The position numbers were made by a program, and so were the translations under genes. Positions 33,452 through 46,255 of a stretch of DNA of 64,000 nucleotides are shown here, piece after piece. The DNA lies in the NCBI GenBank assembly GCA_945643635.1, contig CALZFC010000021.1, positions 3,174,501-3,238,500 on the forward strand, given 5' to 3'. The notes beneath the pieces are model-generated. The model was not told the DNA's origin and did no database searches. It saw nothing but the letters and a program-made list of their open reading frames with translations. Positions within the stretch are counted from its first letter, which is position 1. Each line of letters begins with the position of its first letter. Origin of the DNA: Allodiplogaster sudhausi. Its lineage: Eukaryota > Nematoda > Chromadorea > Rhabditida > Diplogasteridae.

Positions 33452-36400
33452 AAGGAGAAAGCATGAAGAGAGAGAAAGACACAGGAGGAATATTCAATCA
33501 AATCGTTAAAGAAGGCAACAAGAAGATGGATGCGGCTGAACAAGAGAAAAAAACAATCAACCATCTCGGAGTTGACATATCGCTAAAAGAGTACCTTGCG
33601 CGCCGTGTCAGTCGCGACGAGGAATTCACCGTTGGGAGAGAAGGCGACGGCCGTCACGGGGCCCGCATGAGTGAGAGTCTTAACCTCGGAGAACGAGCCA
33701 CCAGACACGGAGTACACGTGAACTTTGCTGTCCTACAAGGCCGCTTTTAAAATGCATTTGCCGTTTTTAGTTACGAACATTCAATAATGCAAAAACAGTT
33801 AAAATTCTCAGAAATTCATCTCGGATTATTTCAGAAACACACCGATACAAGATATATAAAACCGCAAGCACCTGTCCTCCGACCGCGACAACCCCCTTCG
33901 ATTCGCAGAAGGCGATGCATGTGGATGGGAAGGCAATCGGGATGTCCGTCTTCAGGGAACCGCTCGAGAAGAAGATGATCGACCTGAGAATGCGTAGAAT
34001 GAGCGGCTACGGTATTTCAGCAGTTTAGCGACGGTTACGGTAATGCCATAGAATCTGGGGATATAGAAGATAAGGCTGTGTTAGGAAGTCATGTTTAATT
34101 GAAGGGAAGACGAACGATATGAGAACACCGCAGTCTTGAACTGACTTGTAGCATGCGACATAGACAGACGAGCCATCAGCAGAAGCGGCGAGCCCGAGGG
34201 GCTGCGAAGACAGTTTCACCGAGGAGGGACGAGCCGAGTCTGGAATGACCAAGAAAGTTTAAAAAGTCAATGATAAATATCTCCCTCTGCATTTTATAAT
34301 TGATTGCATATTTTATTTTCTTACTCTATATTTTCATTGCATATCATTTTATAATTATTTATGAATTTTTATACTATTTTATAATCATTTTCTGTCCATA
34401 ACAAGAACAAGGAAAGTTGATCGCACGCTGAAAAGAGGAGCAAGAAGAAAGAGATAAACGCGACCCATCGAGAACGGTTCTTATAACTGTATAGGCTAAT
34501 TCTTAGTTCACAAGCCAGGCTTTCTCCTGAACCATGGGATGCTATCAGGGATGTCCAAGGCGGCCCGGCCCGTTGCAAAATTGGCAGGCCCGGGCCCATA
34601 TTTTGAAGGTAGGGCCCGGGCCGCTTACCACCCGGGCCCGGCCCGGCCCGCTTACCACCCGGGCCCGGCCCGGCCCGCTTACCCATGAGGCCCGGCCCGG
34701 CCCGCATTTAGAAAAATGGCCCCGGGCCCGGCCCGGGCTGGACCCGGGCCTTACCAGGATGCTATCTGAGCACGAAAAACTGCTGCGCTGCCTTGGATTA
34801 ATGTGATTTTTCTTTTTGCTATTCAAATTGTTGTCTTACAACAATGAATTTAGAATGGAGGACCTAATGGCAGAGTGTAATTGAACTATTCTACAGTTCT
34901 CCGACGTGGCAAACACCGCCGAACTTGTATTTAAGACATGCAATATTTATTTAAATGCAAAAATTTTAGTTAATAAACATATAATATGTTAAAAATATCA
35001 CCCCAAAATGACCGAGAACATTCTATTATGTTTTCTCTATCACATGAAAGCAGGCCCGGGCCCGGCCCGCAAGGATAGTGGGCCCGGCCCGGCATGCGTG
35101 GAAATTTTCTCTATCACATGAAAGCAGGTCCGGGCCCGGCCCGCAAGGATAGCGGGCCCGGCCCACCTTAATATTTTTATCCTGGGCCCGGCCCGGGCCG
35201 GGCCCGCAGTTGGAAGGGCCCTGCCCGGCCCGGCCCGCAAGGGTAGCGGGCCCGGCCCGTCCCGGCCCGCAAGGAGGGCGGGCCGGGCCGGGCCGGCCCG
35301 GGCCTTGTTTTGGACATCCCTGGATGCTATACAGCAAAGATTATATGCGAGTTAGACGACCATATAACTGCTATATATGATCTCAATAAAACAAAACCAA
35401 TAAACCCAGGTGATTTTGTTCAGCACGAGTTATTGAAATAAAAGAAGGCAAGCTTGAAAGCTAAAGCCGCACGGCATTATTTGGAGTGAAATGTCGGCGG
35501 AAAAACACGTGGTGATAAGAAAAGAGCATGACGGTGAGCACGCACCAACGTTGGCGCTGACGTCCGGAGTGAAGTTGATCGTGTCGTCCCAGGCAACCGA
35601 GATCAGTGTGCCATTGCTCGTTGCCGACATGCCAGTGACCTGCAGGAAAATTGTTTTATTTTTGCAATAGAAAATAGTCTCCTTATCAGTAAATAAAGAC
35701 AGAAAGAGGGAAAGACTAGTGGAACATGCCTGAGATTTGTGCAACACCGGTGTGACGCGACGGGAGTCTCCTGTTGCAATGTCCCAGCGAGCTGAAATAA
35801 GTCGCCTTATTTTTTGTATTAGTAGTTATAGAATAAGAAGCTATCTTTTTTTGCTTGAAATCAAGAAAGCAGCCATTAGTTGGAGAAAGACAGGTGACAA
35901 ATATCGCGAAAAAGGAGAAGAAATGCTCCCGCTTACTGATGTTTCCTTCAAAGTCAGCGGTGCAGAGGAAGGAATGATCAGCAGCCAGAGCCATGGCAGT
36001 CATTGGCTTGTTGTGGCCGTGCACTGTCTAAAGAGGGGGAGGGAGAGAGATTAGTAAAAGAAAGAAAGAAATAGAGATGATAAAGATAGAGACAGACAGA
36101 TGGGAGAGAGAAATAGAGAGAGAGAGGGAAGAAAGAGAGAGATTTGTTACAAGGGAGAGAAGAAAGAGAGAGATTTGTGACAAGGGAGAGAAGAAAGAGA
36201 GAGATTTGTGACAAGGGAGAGAATAAAGAGAGAGATTTGTGACAAGGGAGAGAAGAAAGAGAGAGATTTGTGACAAGGGAGAGGAGAAAGAGAGAGATTT
36301 GTGACAAGGGAGAGGAGTGACTGACAATGAGAGAGAAAGGAGAAAGAAAGAGAACTTGAGTGCACAGAGGTAGAAGTAGCTAGCGTATATTATTAAAATT

Positions 36401-38642
36401 GTTACCATACGACGTTGCTAAGCATGCCCACCTTGGCGAGTTGTCCGAGTTCGGGGTCGATGAAGTTGAGGAAGCCGGCCAGAGACACGGTCACGAGTAC
36501 ACTCGGCGACCAGACCGCGGCAAGCTGCTGGTCCTCCACTGCCGTGCCCATCGTTATCGTCCTGCATAATTACAACTTTAATTATGATAAAAAGAAAAAA
36601 AACATACAGATGTTGAGGATAGACTATAATTTTTACTTGTATCCTCCACCCTGTCTGCCACTGGTTTGCGAACAGTTCTAGAACTATTTAGGTTAACTTC
36701 TCAGGAAGGCTTGTTCTACACAAGTTAGGATAAGTACTCTTCGAACACAACAGGTATTAAGTCTCATAAAAGGTTAACGAACCTGCAGCCCATGCATGGC
36801 CTCTTCGTGATTACAGGAAATGAGTGAATGATTTCTGAATGATAATGAATGCATGTCCACTGACTTCTCCAGACTGCGCGCCGCGACATTCCAGATCTTG
36901 ACCGTCTTGTCCCCGCTCGCCGTTGCGATTCTCTGCCCATCCGGACTCCACGCCAGGCCGAAGACGCCGCCGCCGTGTGCGTTGCCCTAGAAAAGCAAGG
37001 GGAAAATAGTTAAATTAAAAATATACACTTCTCAAGACTGCGCTTCTCAAGACAAGAAAGTATCGATTGATTCGCCATCCTTGGCCCCTTTCCTCACCAA
37101 CCTTGCACTGCTCATCTACCAGTTCGCCTTGTTTCGTGCCCTCGGTGCCCTCGAACAGGCATACCTAAGATGAAACTTGTTTTTCTTCTTCCAAATATTT
37201 ATTAGGCTAAGCTTAACCAGTATTTAATTTCTTGAAATGGCTGACTAGTAAAAAGGATGGATAAGTCAAACAGGAAATGGAATCCTAATTCCCAATGCGC
37301 AAGACAAAGCCAACCTTTCCATCCGCGCCTGCACTGGCGAAGAGCGAGCCGTCTGGTGAGTAACGCGTCACGTGCACGAAACGCGTGTGTTCGTGGAAGG
37401 TCTGCAGCATGGCAATATATTCATAATGCATATGGAACTACGAGAAGCTATAAAAATTGGTTTAACAACTGCAGGATCGTTGTCCTCCCAAAAAACATTA
37501 ATGCCTTATTAATGTAAACAGCTTTGCTTGCTGCTGTTCACAAGTTAACTTTTACTCGGTGTTCGCACTCACAATCAAACACACTTAATAGAAGCATTTC
37601 CGTAGTTCAGCCTGACCGTCTTGAACTTGAAGGGCGGTCCCTCGAAGATGGCGACGGTGTTGTCTTCGCTGCCCGAGACCAGTCGGTAAGGGCGGGCCGG
37701 GCGGAAGTCGATGGAGGACATTGGCCGAGACTGGCCAGAGAGATTGCCGTTCGAGGTGCCCGTGTCGAAGAGGAAAACGTGGCCGAATCTAATAGTTGCA
37801 CGATAAATGAAAGAAACCCTATTGCCCAGGCACAATCAATGGAAGCTAATTAAGTGAAGATCTTCTTTCTTCTTTGCAATAGAGTAAAGTAGACAACCTC
37901 TCGCGTCCTTCACCGACAACCGCGAGTCGCTTCGAGTCTTCTGACCATGTAATGTCCCGAATCGGGCCCGAGATCACGGGGTACGTCGCCTGAAAGAGAG
38001 CTTTAATTCGGTATTCTCTTTTACATTTTATTAATTTGTACATACAGTATACAAAAGAGGTTTCACTGCAAAACTGCGCATGAATGGACTACGGTAGCAA
38101 GTATGAACCTTGAGGATGTGTGTGCTCTGCGTTGTGTCCCAAATCCGAACGTTTCCAGCGTTGTCGCCAGATGCGCAGTAGTAGCCGGACGGGCTCATCT
38201 TAGCCACCGTAGTCAGCGTCGAGTGTTCCGTGTAGATGTCTACGTTCGTCAAGTTCTAGAACAGAGTAAGCTTGATAAACTAGTAACACGATTGGATGGG
38301 TGATCTTATTTATGAATGATGAATTTAGAACATACAAGAAACCGGATGAGCTTAGACAACACTCCATAGCTGGTAGAAATAGCAAGAAATAATATTGCGG
38401 ACCTGGGCGTCGACAATGTGGACTGAGTTGCCGTTGCAGAAGAGAATCTTGTCTCCCTTGGGAGACGCGGTGATTGAAGCGGGCAGACCACGTGTTGTCC
38501 GCGGCAGAGATGCGAAGGTGCGCACTGGATACAGAAGATTTATGGAAACAGCGAGAGAGACAGAGAAAGAAAGAGAGAGAAAGAGAGAGAGAACGAGAGA
38601 GAGAGAGAGAGAGAGAACGAGAGAGAGAGAAAGAGAGATAAC

Positions 38643-38716
<74 letters not shown>

Positions 38717-38988
38717 ACGGAGATCTCTCTCTCCCTCCGAATAAATAATGCATTTTATTCACTGTGCTACAATTCATGGAGTATTACAATGTTTATTGTC
38801 TCCAGTTCTGATGCATTCCATCACATTCCAGCTGTGAAATGGCGTATAGATAACGCGGTGAGAGTTCGTAAAAGAGAAAGCAAATTCCTTTCATTTGCAC
38901 GTAAATTCCCTGGGAAGCTTGTTTATAAATATGAAATTATCGAAAGTATTGGAAACTAACCGAGGGAGTACTCGCTTGGGTCCGTCAT
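32955..38988 (-). CDS. unc-78: Actin-interacting protein 1 (AIP1/WDR1), complete
   Basis: Seventeen exons in transcript order: 38988-38961, 38524-38403, 38255-38109, 37989-37898, 37788-37617, 37401-37315, 37164-37102, 36986-36865, 36561-36432, 36027-35937, 35791-35730, 35639-35546, 34239-34146, 33983-33872, 33732-33595, 33386-33200, 33064-32955. All phases agree and give 616 residues, close to the 611 of C. elegans UNC-78. It is a double seven-bladed WD40 propeller. Landmarks are [85 protein letters not shown] and [15 protein letters not shown], with the end GQDSTVKHW. The protein works with cofilin to disassemble actin filaments and is needed for ordered muscle actin. Intron 11 has a GC-AG border (CAG|GCATGT at 35730). 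Introns carry a hAT MITE (34546-35322), a 31-bp minisatellite and GA arrays. Confidence 0.97.
34546..35322. mobile_element. GC-rich hAT-type MITE with 8-bp duplication
   Basis: Ends are CAGGGATGTCC and its inverse, flanked by the direct repeat GATGCTAT (34538-34545 and 35323-35330). CAGGG ends with an 8-bp duplication are the signature of hAT transposons. Both ends lead into arrays of CCCGGG/GGCCCGG that are far GC-richer than the surroundings, with an AT-rich middle (about 34760-35035). A third GATGCTAT at 34758-34765 follows the left GC block, suggesting two insertion events or a tandem rearrangement. It lies in intron 12 of unc-78. Confidence 0.85.
36120..36320. repeat. 31-bp minisatellite in unc-78 intron 9
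   Basis: GATTTGT recurs at 36141, 36172, 36203, 36234, 36265 and 36296, exactly every 31 bases. The unit is GATTTGTGACAAGGGAGAG plus a GA-rich remainder. Open frames on the minus strand here are artefacts of the array. Confidence 0.9.
38545..38715. repeat. GA microsatellite in unc-78 intron 1
   Basis: About 170 bases of GA dinucleotides with AA and AC interruptions, starting roughly 20 bases beyond the acceptor of exon 2 (38524). Confidence 0.9.
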
Positions 38989-39012
38989 TTTCTGCTCGCT
39001 CAGGTTCGAATC

Positions 39013-39020
39013 CCTGAACA
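39013..39020 (-). promoter_or_regulatory. Candidate trans-splice (or 5' UTR) acceptor of unc-78
   Basis: On the minus strand CCGTGTTCAG precedes a 25-base leader and the ATG at 38988. An acceptor this close to the start codon, without a visible upstream donor, fits spliced-leader addition in nematodes; a 5' UTR intron is the alternative. Confidence 0.4.
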
Positions 39021-39596
39021 CGGAAATGAACTCAATGACACGACAATTCAATTGCATGCACAGTCAGCAAAGGAAAGGCCGATTCATCACTTGCTGATTA
39101 ATGAAACGCGCCGAAACTATTGATTGAATAATAGGAAGAAAAAAATGCGCCCCCCCTGGAGAGGGGAAATCAGAAGAACCAGCGGGTTGGGGAGGAGAAA
39201 AGAAAAGAAAACAAGCAGAGGCACAAGCATGTGTCGTTTGCGAAATACTGCACAGCAACTGAAGCAGAGACGTTCATGCCATCTACGTTGGAGATCGAAA
39301 CGCGTCATAAGCCAGCCAAAGTTATGCTAGATCTGAGATCGAAAAGAAAACCACGTCTATGTCTCTTAACCTCTCTCCATCTCTCGTTTCAGAGCTTCCG
39401 CTTCCTCTGTGCCCCTCTCGCTCTCTCTATCACCCTTCCCCTCTTTCTCTCCCGCTCTCTCCCCAACCAACAACCCAGGTCACCCACGCGTCTTGCTTGG
39501 ATGCTGATGGACGCAGGAGAAACAGCGGGCGGCCCGGGCGAATATTACAACTATGCGACGCGACTGGAAAAGAGAGAAGCTGAGAAACAAGAGTGA

Positions 39597-39638
<42 letters not shown>

Positions 39639-40558
39639 AAGAAATGGAGAGAAAGAGGGGTAAGCAGGTGATTAGAGACCAAAGTGAGTTTTATCATTAC
39701 AGATCACTTCGAATTTTGCACCTACTATCATAAATGAATTAACATGATAAAATAACACATAAAATTCTCTTAGGAGTATAAGGACGCATTCTATAAAGGG
39801 AAGACATCGAATGAGGCTGAGTCAGCACGCGTCCTTTCACATTCCGCTCCACTTTACGAACTGCATGATAAGAAAAGAACATACGCTGTCTCAAACAAGG
39901 CGGAGGAAAGAGGAGAACGCCAAGCAGCCTAAGTATGCCCTTTCTCTTGAGGCCCTATTCGAAACCACCGGCCGTGAGAGCCTTGCGCCACTATTAAACA
40001 GCTTTGATATAAATTTTCTAATGGTATGCACGTGGTTCATTTACCAAAACATTTTTTACACATTTTAAAAGCAAGCATGTCCTTTATATACTTTTATTTA
40101 GATGCTCTTTTAAACATCATAATAAAGAAATTTAGCCGGCATTCTCTTATTCTAGAGTGAATACAGACGTTAAACAAAACGTTGTAGCTCTAACAAGGCA
40201 CATCTTAAATCAATATTCTGTATATAAAAAACTGAAGTACAAATGCCGAACGCGAAAGTCACAATCCGAGGCACCTAGTGAAATGGAAGATACTTTCACA
40301 TATCACGCAAAAACACAACTCTGAATAAATAAATATGCACTTTTTCTGACCCACGATAAAAAAATTTGGTAAAAAGTAAAACGATTCAATGTATAAAAGG
40401 CTCCAATAACCTGTGTAGACAATGTGAATGTATAACAAACTGACAAAATGAGACCGTGACTAATTGTAAGGTAGTCGAGCAAGAGAGAAAGGGAAAGAGA
40501 GAGAGAGAGAACCTCCGAGATGTTTGTCTACTCTACTCCATCCAGTCTAGACCAGTTC
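39021..40558. other. Intergenic region between unc-78 (5' side) and taf-12 (3' side)
   Basis: Contains a GA array at about 39595-39640 and short frames without support. Since both neighbours are on the minus strand, it holds the unc-78 promoter on the left and the taf-12 3' flank on the right. Confidence 0.5.
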
Positions 40559-42922
40559 TCAAATCTTCTTGAGCGTCTTCTTGATGAGTGCGAGACGCTG
40601 TTGATGTACGCCATTCTTGCTGCTCGCGGCGCCGGCGGACGCTGAGCCCCCAAACAATCCACCCGCGGCCGCAGTCGCTCCGAACACTGGCGGAGCACCA
40701 GGCACCGAACACATGTTGTAGGCCTGAATGGCGAACAATTGTAATCGGCGGTATTTAAATGACGACATATTCCTTAGAATCCATGAAAAAGCGGGTTTAA
40801 AAAACCAAAAGCTTCTTTTTAAAGCTTAAAAAAAATAAGGTAAGAGTACCGTATGCAGGACAACTTCCACATCGCCTCTGTTTATATGAAGTGGATCTTT
40901 CCTCTTGTGCATAACGAGGCGACACAGCTTGTCAACCATCTTAAGAAGATTAGTATTACACATATGCGCTGAACTAAATTTTCTCATCTCCCTCATACTA
41001 TGCTATGTTCTATATCTAGTTAGCAGAATCGATAAACACTCTGCAAGAACATCATATATGAATGTAGCTAAAGAAGTATAAAAAATGAAAACCACTTGTG
41101 GTACACGGTAACCATGACTAACATCATCAACGAACTCCTCGGTGAACTCGAGGAGGGCATCGCGTGCAGCATCCTCGAGCACCATCGTAGACTCGATCTC
41201 TTGAGTGATGGCGTCAAGGCGGTCCTGATCAAAGGGAGGTGTCAAGGAAGAGGGAAAACGGGTAAATATAATAAGGAACCAAGTCTACTGCGGCGATCAG
41301 AAGAGCAAAATACAAGAAGTGAGCCGGATAGGAGCTATCAGTGGAGGATATAGCCGTTCTCGCAAAACTACACTGCTTTTGCTTTTCATCCCACCTTAGA
41401 TAAAATTCTAGCTGCACATATAAAATTATGTGAAAAAGGCCAACCTTGTCGACGATTGGCACTCGTGGCCCGCCTTGCGAAGCCGGCTGAACAACCTGAA
41501 GTCAAGTCGATTCGTTTGGTCGAGGCTTGCTACTCGTTAGATCGGAAGAAGAAAGAAGAAGACTTACCACTTGGACGGGGCCGGAGATGCCGGGCAGCGG
41601 GCGTGGAGCAATGGCTGGGCGCGCCTATAATACTTATAATTACATCGGAATTATAAGAGTTTAGTATAAGTAAAGAAAAAGGAATAACAATGTTTAATGC
41701 GAGCGAGCGGCATCCTGATTGTTACAATAGGATGAATTATCAGGTCGGTTTTTTGTTAGTCAATGATCCAGAGATACGGCATTTGTGAAGAGCAGATACA
41801 TGGTGCTAGTGAAAAGATAGTTTGACGAACCGCAGCACTGCCGGGCGGATCAAAGTGTTGGAGGGGCTGAGATGGCTGTTGTTTCACGGAAGGTGGTGTT
41901 GCCGTGACTGGAGGAGGCGGAGGCTGGGCTGGGCCTGCGCTTGTTGAGGGTGCAGGGCGGCCGGCATTAGGAGGCGGATATGGCCGGGCTTAAGTAGCTA
42001 ACGAGTAGTCAACTCATTACATAACTTTAAAATACCAAAGAAAAACAAATATAATGCAGAAATTACTCCATAGTATCATCGGAATAAATGAAAATGAAAA
42101 TAGGAAACACAATTCGGTATTCTACGATGCATTATCTAAGTTGAGGAATGAGAGAGAAAGTAGAAGTAGTAACAAACACTGAGGTGGTTGATGCTGCTGA
42201 ATCATGGGCCGAAGGGGCCCGCCGCCGCCATCGCTGGCGACGCTATTCTGCTGCATTGGCGGCGGTTGCTGCTGAGGAAATGAAAAAAAAAATAAATCAT
42301 ATGCTTATAAATCAATAAACCGAATACGCAGAAATGGATAATATGAGGTGTATGCAAACAGAGGCATTCAACACAGAAAGACTCCATGGAGAATCTTTGT
42401 AATCAGCACTTAATTTCTGACAACATTTGCACTTTTAGCTCATTAAAGACGCATAAGCCAAATTGCAAAAGCAAACATGAGAAAGATGAGTATAATTAAG
42501 AATGAAAATGCGCAAATCGTAGAGATGAATGCAGTTGAAGGAGTGGTAATAGACTAACAAATTAACCTGATACTGCATTCGCTGCTGGTGCTGTTGTTGT
42601 TGAGATGCCAGCGACATCTGCGGAGGAGGGCCCTGCTGCATATCCATTGGCTGAAATTAACCCATTCAATATAGACGTATTATCCGTACCCAACTTTAAT
42701 ACACCATGAACACAGGCGTCCACAATGAGTAATCAAGAAGAAACGTAAACGTCCACAATGAGTAATCAAGTTCCGAAAGGTTTTTTTACATCTTATTTCT
42801 CTTACCTGTCCATGTTGCTGCTGCTGTTGCAATTGTTGCCGTTGCAAGAGCGCCTGCTGTAAATGACTACCGACAGTCATCTCGGCCGGCCCTCCTCCAT
42901 CCTCGTACATCTGCTGATCCAT
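40559..42922 (-). CDS. taf-12: TFIID subunit TAF12
   Basis: Exons in transcript order: 42922-42806, 42650-42567, 42271-42178, 41988-41831, 41624-41568, 41495-41445, 41224-41123, 40939-40850, 40723-40559, giving 305 residues with matching phases. The N-terminal ~185 residues are Gln/Pro-rich and low in complexity (LQQALLQRQQLQQQQQ, QQPPPMQQ, AQPPPPPVTATPP). The histone fold follows: DRLDAITQEIESTM, LLEFTEEFVDD, then the conserved KLCRLVMHKRK with HINRGDVEVVLHTAYNM. It ends in KKTLKKI. TAF12 pairs with TAF4 in TFIID (and with ADA1 in SAGA-type complexes) to nucleate the H2A/H2B-like dimer at promoters in the nucleus. The start is the first ATG after a strong acceptor at 42934. Confidence 0.88.
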
Positions 42923-42933
42923 AGCGCCGCCCA

Positions 42934-42942
42934 CTGTACAGA
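42934..42942 (-). promoter_or_regulatory. Candidate spliced-leader acceptor of taf-12
   Basis: On the minus strand CTGTACAG lies 11 bases before the start ATG (42922). Short leaders of this kind are typical of trans-spliced nematode messages. An upstream coding exon ending in phase 1 is the alternative. Confidence 0.4.
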
Positions 42943-43375
42943 AGAACGCACATTAGAGGACCAGCGATCAGCAACAAAAAATAACATTTAAAAACAATTT
43001 GAGGGAAATTAAAGGTCTAAATCAAGCGAAAATTTAAACTTTTCCATGCATTTTCTGAACTACAAACTATACACTATTAACGGCGTATCTTCATGCACTT
43101 TGCAGCGCAAATACGCAATGTATCGCTTATGCAAAACACGTTCGCAACAGCACGCACTAAAATTATAAATTCTCTAATGTGTTTCATAGCCTATTTTGAG
43201 ATGTTCAACTGTTTATGCATATGAAGTCTTTTAGAATTTCTGTTTTTTCTTTCTCATGTGCTTGGGATAGATCTCCTTAAAAGCCTGTTAAGCTTGACGC
43301 TTTCTCCCACAAATTAAGAGATCTTAAGTAAATAAAATAAAATAAATTTATAGTGATGCATCTACGAGCTACTGC

Positions 43376-43377
<2 letters not shown>

Positions 43378-43415
<38 letters not shown>

Positions 43416-43489
43416 AAGATAGAGAGAAGAAGAAAGAGAGAGTGAGGGAGAAAGGAGCGAGAGAAAGATAGAAAGAGACACACACAGCG

Positions 43490-43555
<66 letters not shown>

Positions 43556-43590
43556 TGAGTGAGTGAGAGAGGGCGAGAAAGCGAGAGAGC
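43378..43590. repeat. GA microsatellite block
   Basis: More than 200 bases of nearly pure GA with isolated GC, AA and AC interruptions. All long frames over it (Ser/Leu on the minus strand) are artefacts. Confidence 0.9.
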
Positions 43591-44075
43591 AATACCACAA
43601 GACAATAATTGTACGATTCTCAGTACTAGAGCCCGCACTACATATTTCATTATTTGTATCCATCAGCTTTATGCTACAAAATGCCGGTCCTTTTTCTTGC
43701 TTGTCGTGAAGAGTTGTCTCATTCTACTAATTTGATTTCTGCATGCGTTGCCAATAACTCTGACTGAGTTTTCTCTTTCTAAAGAATACGGCTTATCGAC
43801 GTGAAGTTAAAGAATTGAAGAAGACTAAAACTCTGAGATAACTCGTAGTTATTTGAAGCGAGCGTCGTCAGAACAATTTCGGAATGAGAAGAAGGTCTGA
43901 ACAAAGAAGGTCTATTTCTGAAAATGGGAGAAATGCTAATATAAGCTGATGGTCAAAAAGGGCAAGGCATAAGAGTATATATACAAGTATATGTGGGCGT
44001 GCAACGAAGGCGTGCTCCCAAGTGACCCTCTTTTAGGGCAGGAGATGCGTGGTTGACGAGCAAGGGGTTCTCCAG

Positions 44076-44117
<42 letters not shown>

Positions 44118-44635
44118 TGCCTCTGGCCTATCGATCTCCACTTCGTCTGCCTCTCCGTGGCCCTCCTCCGCCTCAGAGCAGCTTCATTCCTCTCTTTGCC
44201 TCCCCTTTCTTTCCCGCCATGAGCGCACTTCCAAATGTGCAGGCTAACTCTGATGTTCGGAGGGGGCCCAAGACTGCCCCTCTCCTTTGTACTTCCATAT
44301 TCACACGTGCCCTCTCGCCAGCTTGCAAGGAGACCACAACAACAATGCCAGCAGAATAGAAGAAGAGGCAGCCGCTCGAATGATGCTTATTGTCCCCTTA
44401 TTTTCCTGCCAGAATATTCAACGCGTTCTCGATTAGCACGGTTCGTTTCGTTCGCTCGAAAGAGCCAGAAAACTCTATAAAAGCGGTCTTATGATGCTGC
44501 GCCAACTTGAAAAGCCTGCAATGTGGCATGGAGAATGCGTAGTGCCCCGAGGTCCCGCTTTCACCCGACTCCCAATACCCCCACGCGTTCCACACCGCCT
44601 AATGTAGCTCTTTGATATTGGTAATCTCCTCTCTC

Positions 44636-44674
<39 letters not shown>

Positions 44675-45179
44675 ATCTCTCTGTCCCTCTCCCACTATCT
44701 CTATCTCTCTATCTCACTTTATCTCTCGTTCTCTTTCCCTATCCCATATGCCAAGGGTGTCATGTTCTCTTCGGCAGCTACCGTGCCATTTTCAACGCGC
44801 GCACATTCACCGTTGGCTTCTTGCTGTATTTCTTTGGTGTTACTGCCAGCAAACGAAAGTATATGTATTCCCCCATTTCCTCCTGTCCCCATACTTCTTT
44901 CTCTCATCCCACCTCTCTCGCTCTCCTAACTCTCAAAACCATTTCGACACTCTCAAGCTGGAGCAGATGTCTGGCCATATTGTATGCACCTAGGAAACAG
45001 AACATGCCATGTAAGCCTTGAGGTACAGCCTCTCTTCCGTTTTTTGCACTCGTTCCAATTAGGCGAGTGCGTACTCTCTCCTACCCGGCCGCACTCTTCT
45101 TGTATCTACTTTCTACTTCTCCTCCTCGAGATGTCCCAGTCGGGTCCTTTCTGCTTCATTACCACAGAAGACGGAAAAA

Positions 45180-45247
45180 AGAGAAGAGAAGAGAGAGAGA
45201 GCGCGAAAGAGAGACAGAAGGAGAGAGAGAGAGGAAGAGAGAAAGAA

Positions 45248-45299
<52 letters not shown>

Positions 45300-45300
45300 G
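45180..45300. repeat. GA microsatellite, faced by a CT array at 45636-45780
   Basis: The GA and CT arrays form a potential inverted pair about 340 bases apart. Confidence 0.85.
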
Positions 45301-45662
45301 TCAGTCAAGCTCGCATTCTGCTGATGATGAATGAGTAACTATTCTGCTAACAATAAAGATTCTTGTCCCTTTTTTAGAGAAAATTTCTAAGGGGTAAAAA
45401 TATTTTTTAAATCAAAAGTAGTCGAATATCATGCGGAAACCCTTTGCACACCTTTTTTCCTATCAAACCATAAGACTAGACAATGATTCTTGGCCAACGG
45501 TGGAGGTACACGGCATGCTATTCATTCAAACACGACCTCGAAATGTCATGAATGTGGGCGGCAGATAGAGAGGAGAAAAATACATTGAGAATCCAGAGAA
45601 ATAGAGCTTTTTTGCTCTCTCCGTCCCTTTCTTTAACTGTCCCTCTCTCTCTCTCTCGCTAT

Positions 45663-45699
<37 letters not shown>

Positions 45700-46247
45700 C
45701 TCTCGCTCTCTTGCTCGGTCGTAAAACGATATCTATACATATATATCTCTTCTCTATCTCTCTCTATTTCTCTCTCTAGCTCGCTCGATTTACATGATGA
45801 ATGAAGATTCATAGCTTCTCTAATCCATACCTCGTCTTTTTCCCGAACCCCTTCCATTCCCAAATACCGGTTTCATGACCTTTCATTCTTTTGCATTCTT
45901 CCCATACCGTAGCCCTCACAACTAGCAATCTGTCTGTTCTCTCCTCTCATAGCAGAGTTCCCTCATCGGAGAGAAGCCTTACATTTCTTTTTCTTACTTT
46001 ATTCATCAGCAATAATAAAAATAGATGTCTGGCGAAGGAAATGAGCTTGCGTTTGCGTGTCGCCGTTGATGTGAAGTATCAAGGAAACTACTAATTTCCT
46101 CCTTAGCAGATTCCGGCGTGAGGAAAGGAGAGACGACATTAGAAAGAAAGAGAGAGAGAGAGAGAGAGAGAAGAAGGGAGAGAGAGAGGAGCAGGAGCAG
46201 GAGAAACTAAGCCTCGCTCTCTACGCAGTCAAATACATATGCGGAAG

Positions 46248-46255
46248 CTGCAGAC
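46248..46255 (+). promoter_or_regulatory. Candidate spliced-leader acceptor of the TBC1D16 gene
   Basis: AGCTGCAG ends two to three bases before the start ATG, an extremely short leader that fits trans-splicing. Confidence 0.35.

Larger units (their letters stand above)
42943..46255. other. Divergent intergenic region between taf-12 and the TBC gene
   Basis: The two genes are transcribed away from each other, so both promoters should be here. The sequence contains a large GA array (43378-43590), shorter GA arrays at 44078-44116, 45185-45297 and 46141-46190, and CT arrays at 44630-44730 and 45636-45780. No supported gene. Confidence 0.5.

Noticed and set aside
34369..35337. Gly/Pro/Ala/Arg-rich frames in GC-rich DNA
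   Set aside because: Arise from the CCCGGGCC arrays of the hAT MITE inside an intron.
36028..36408. Ser/Leu/Phe-rich minus-strand proteins
   Set aside because: Products of a 31-bp minisatellite in an intron of unc-78.
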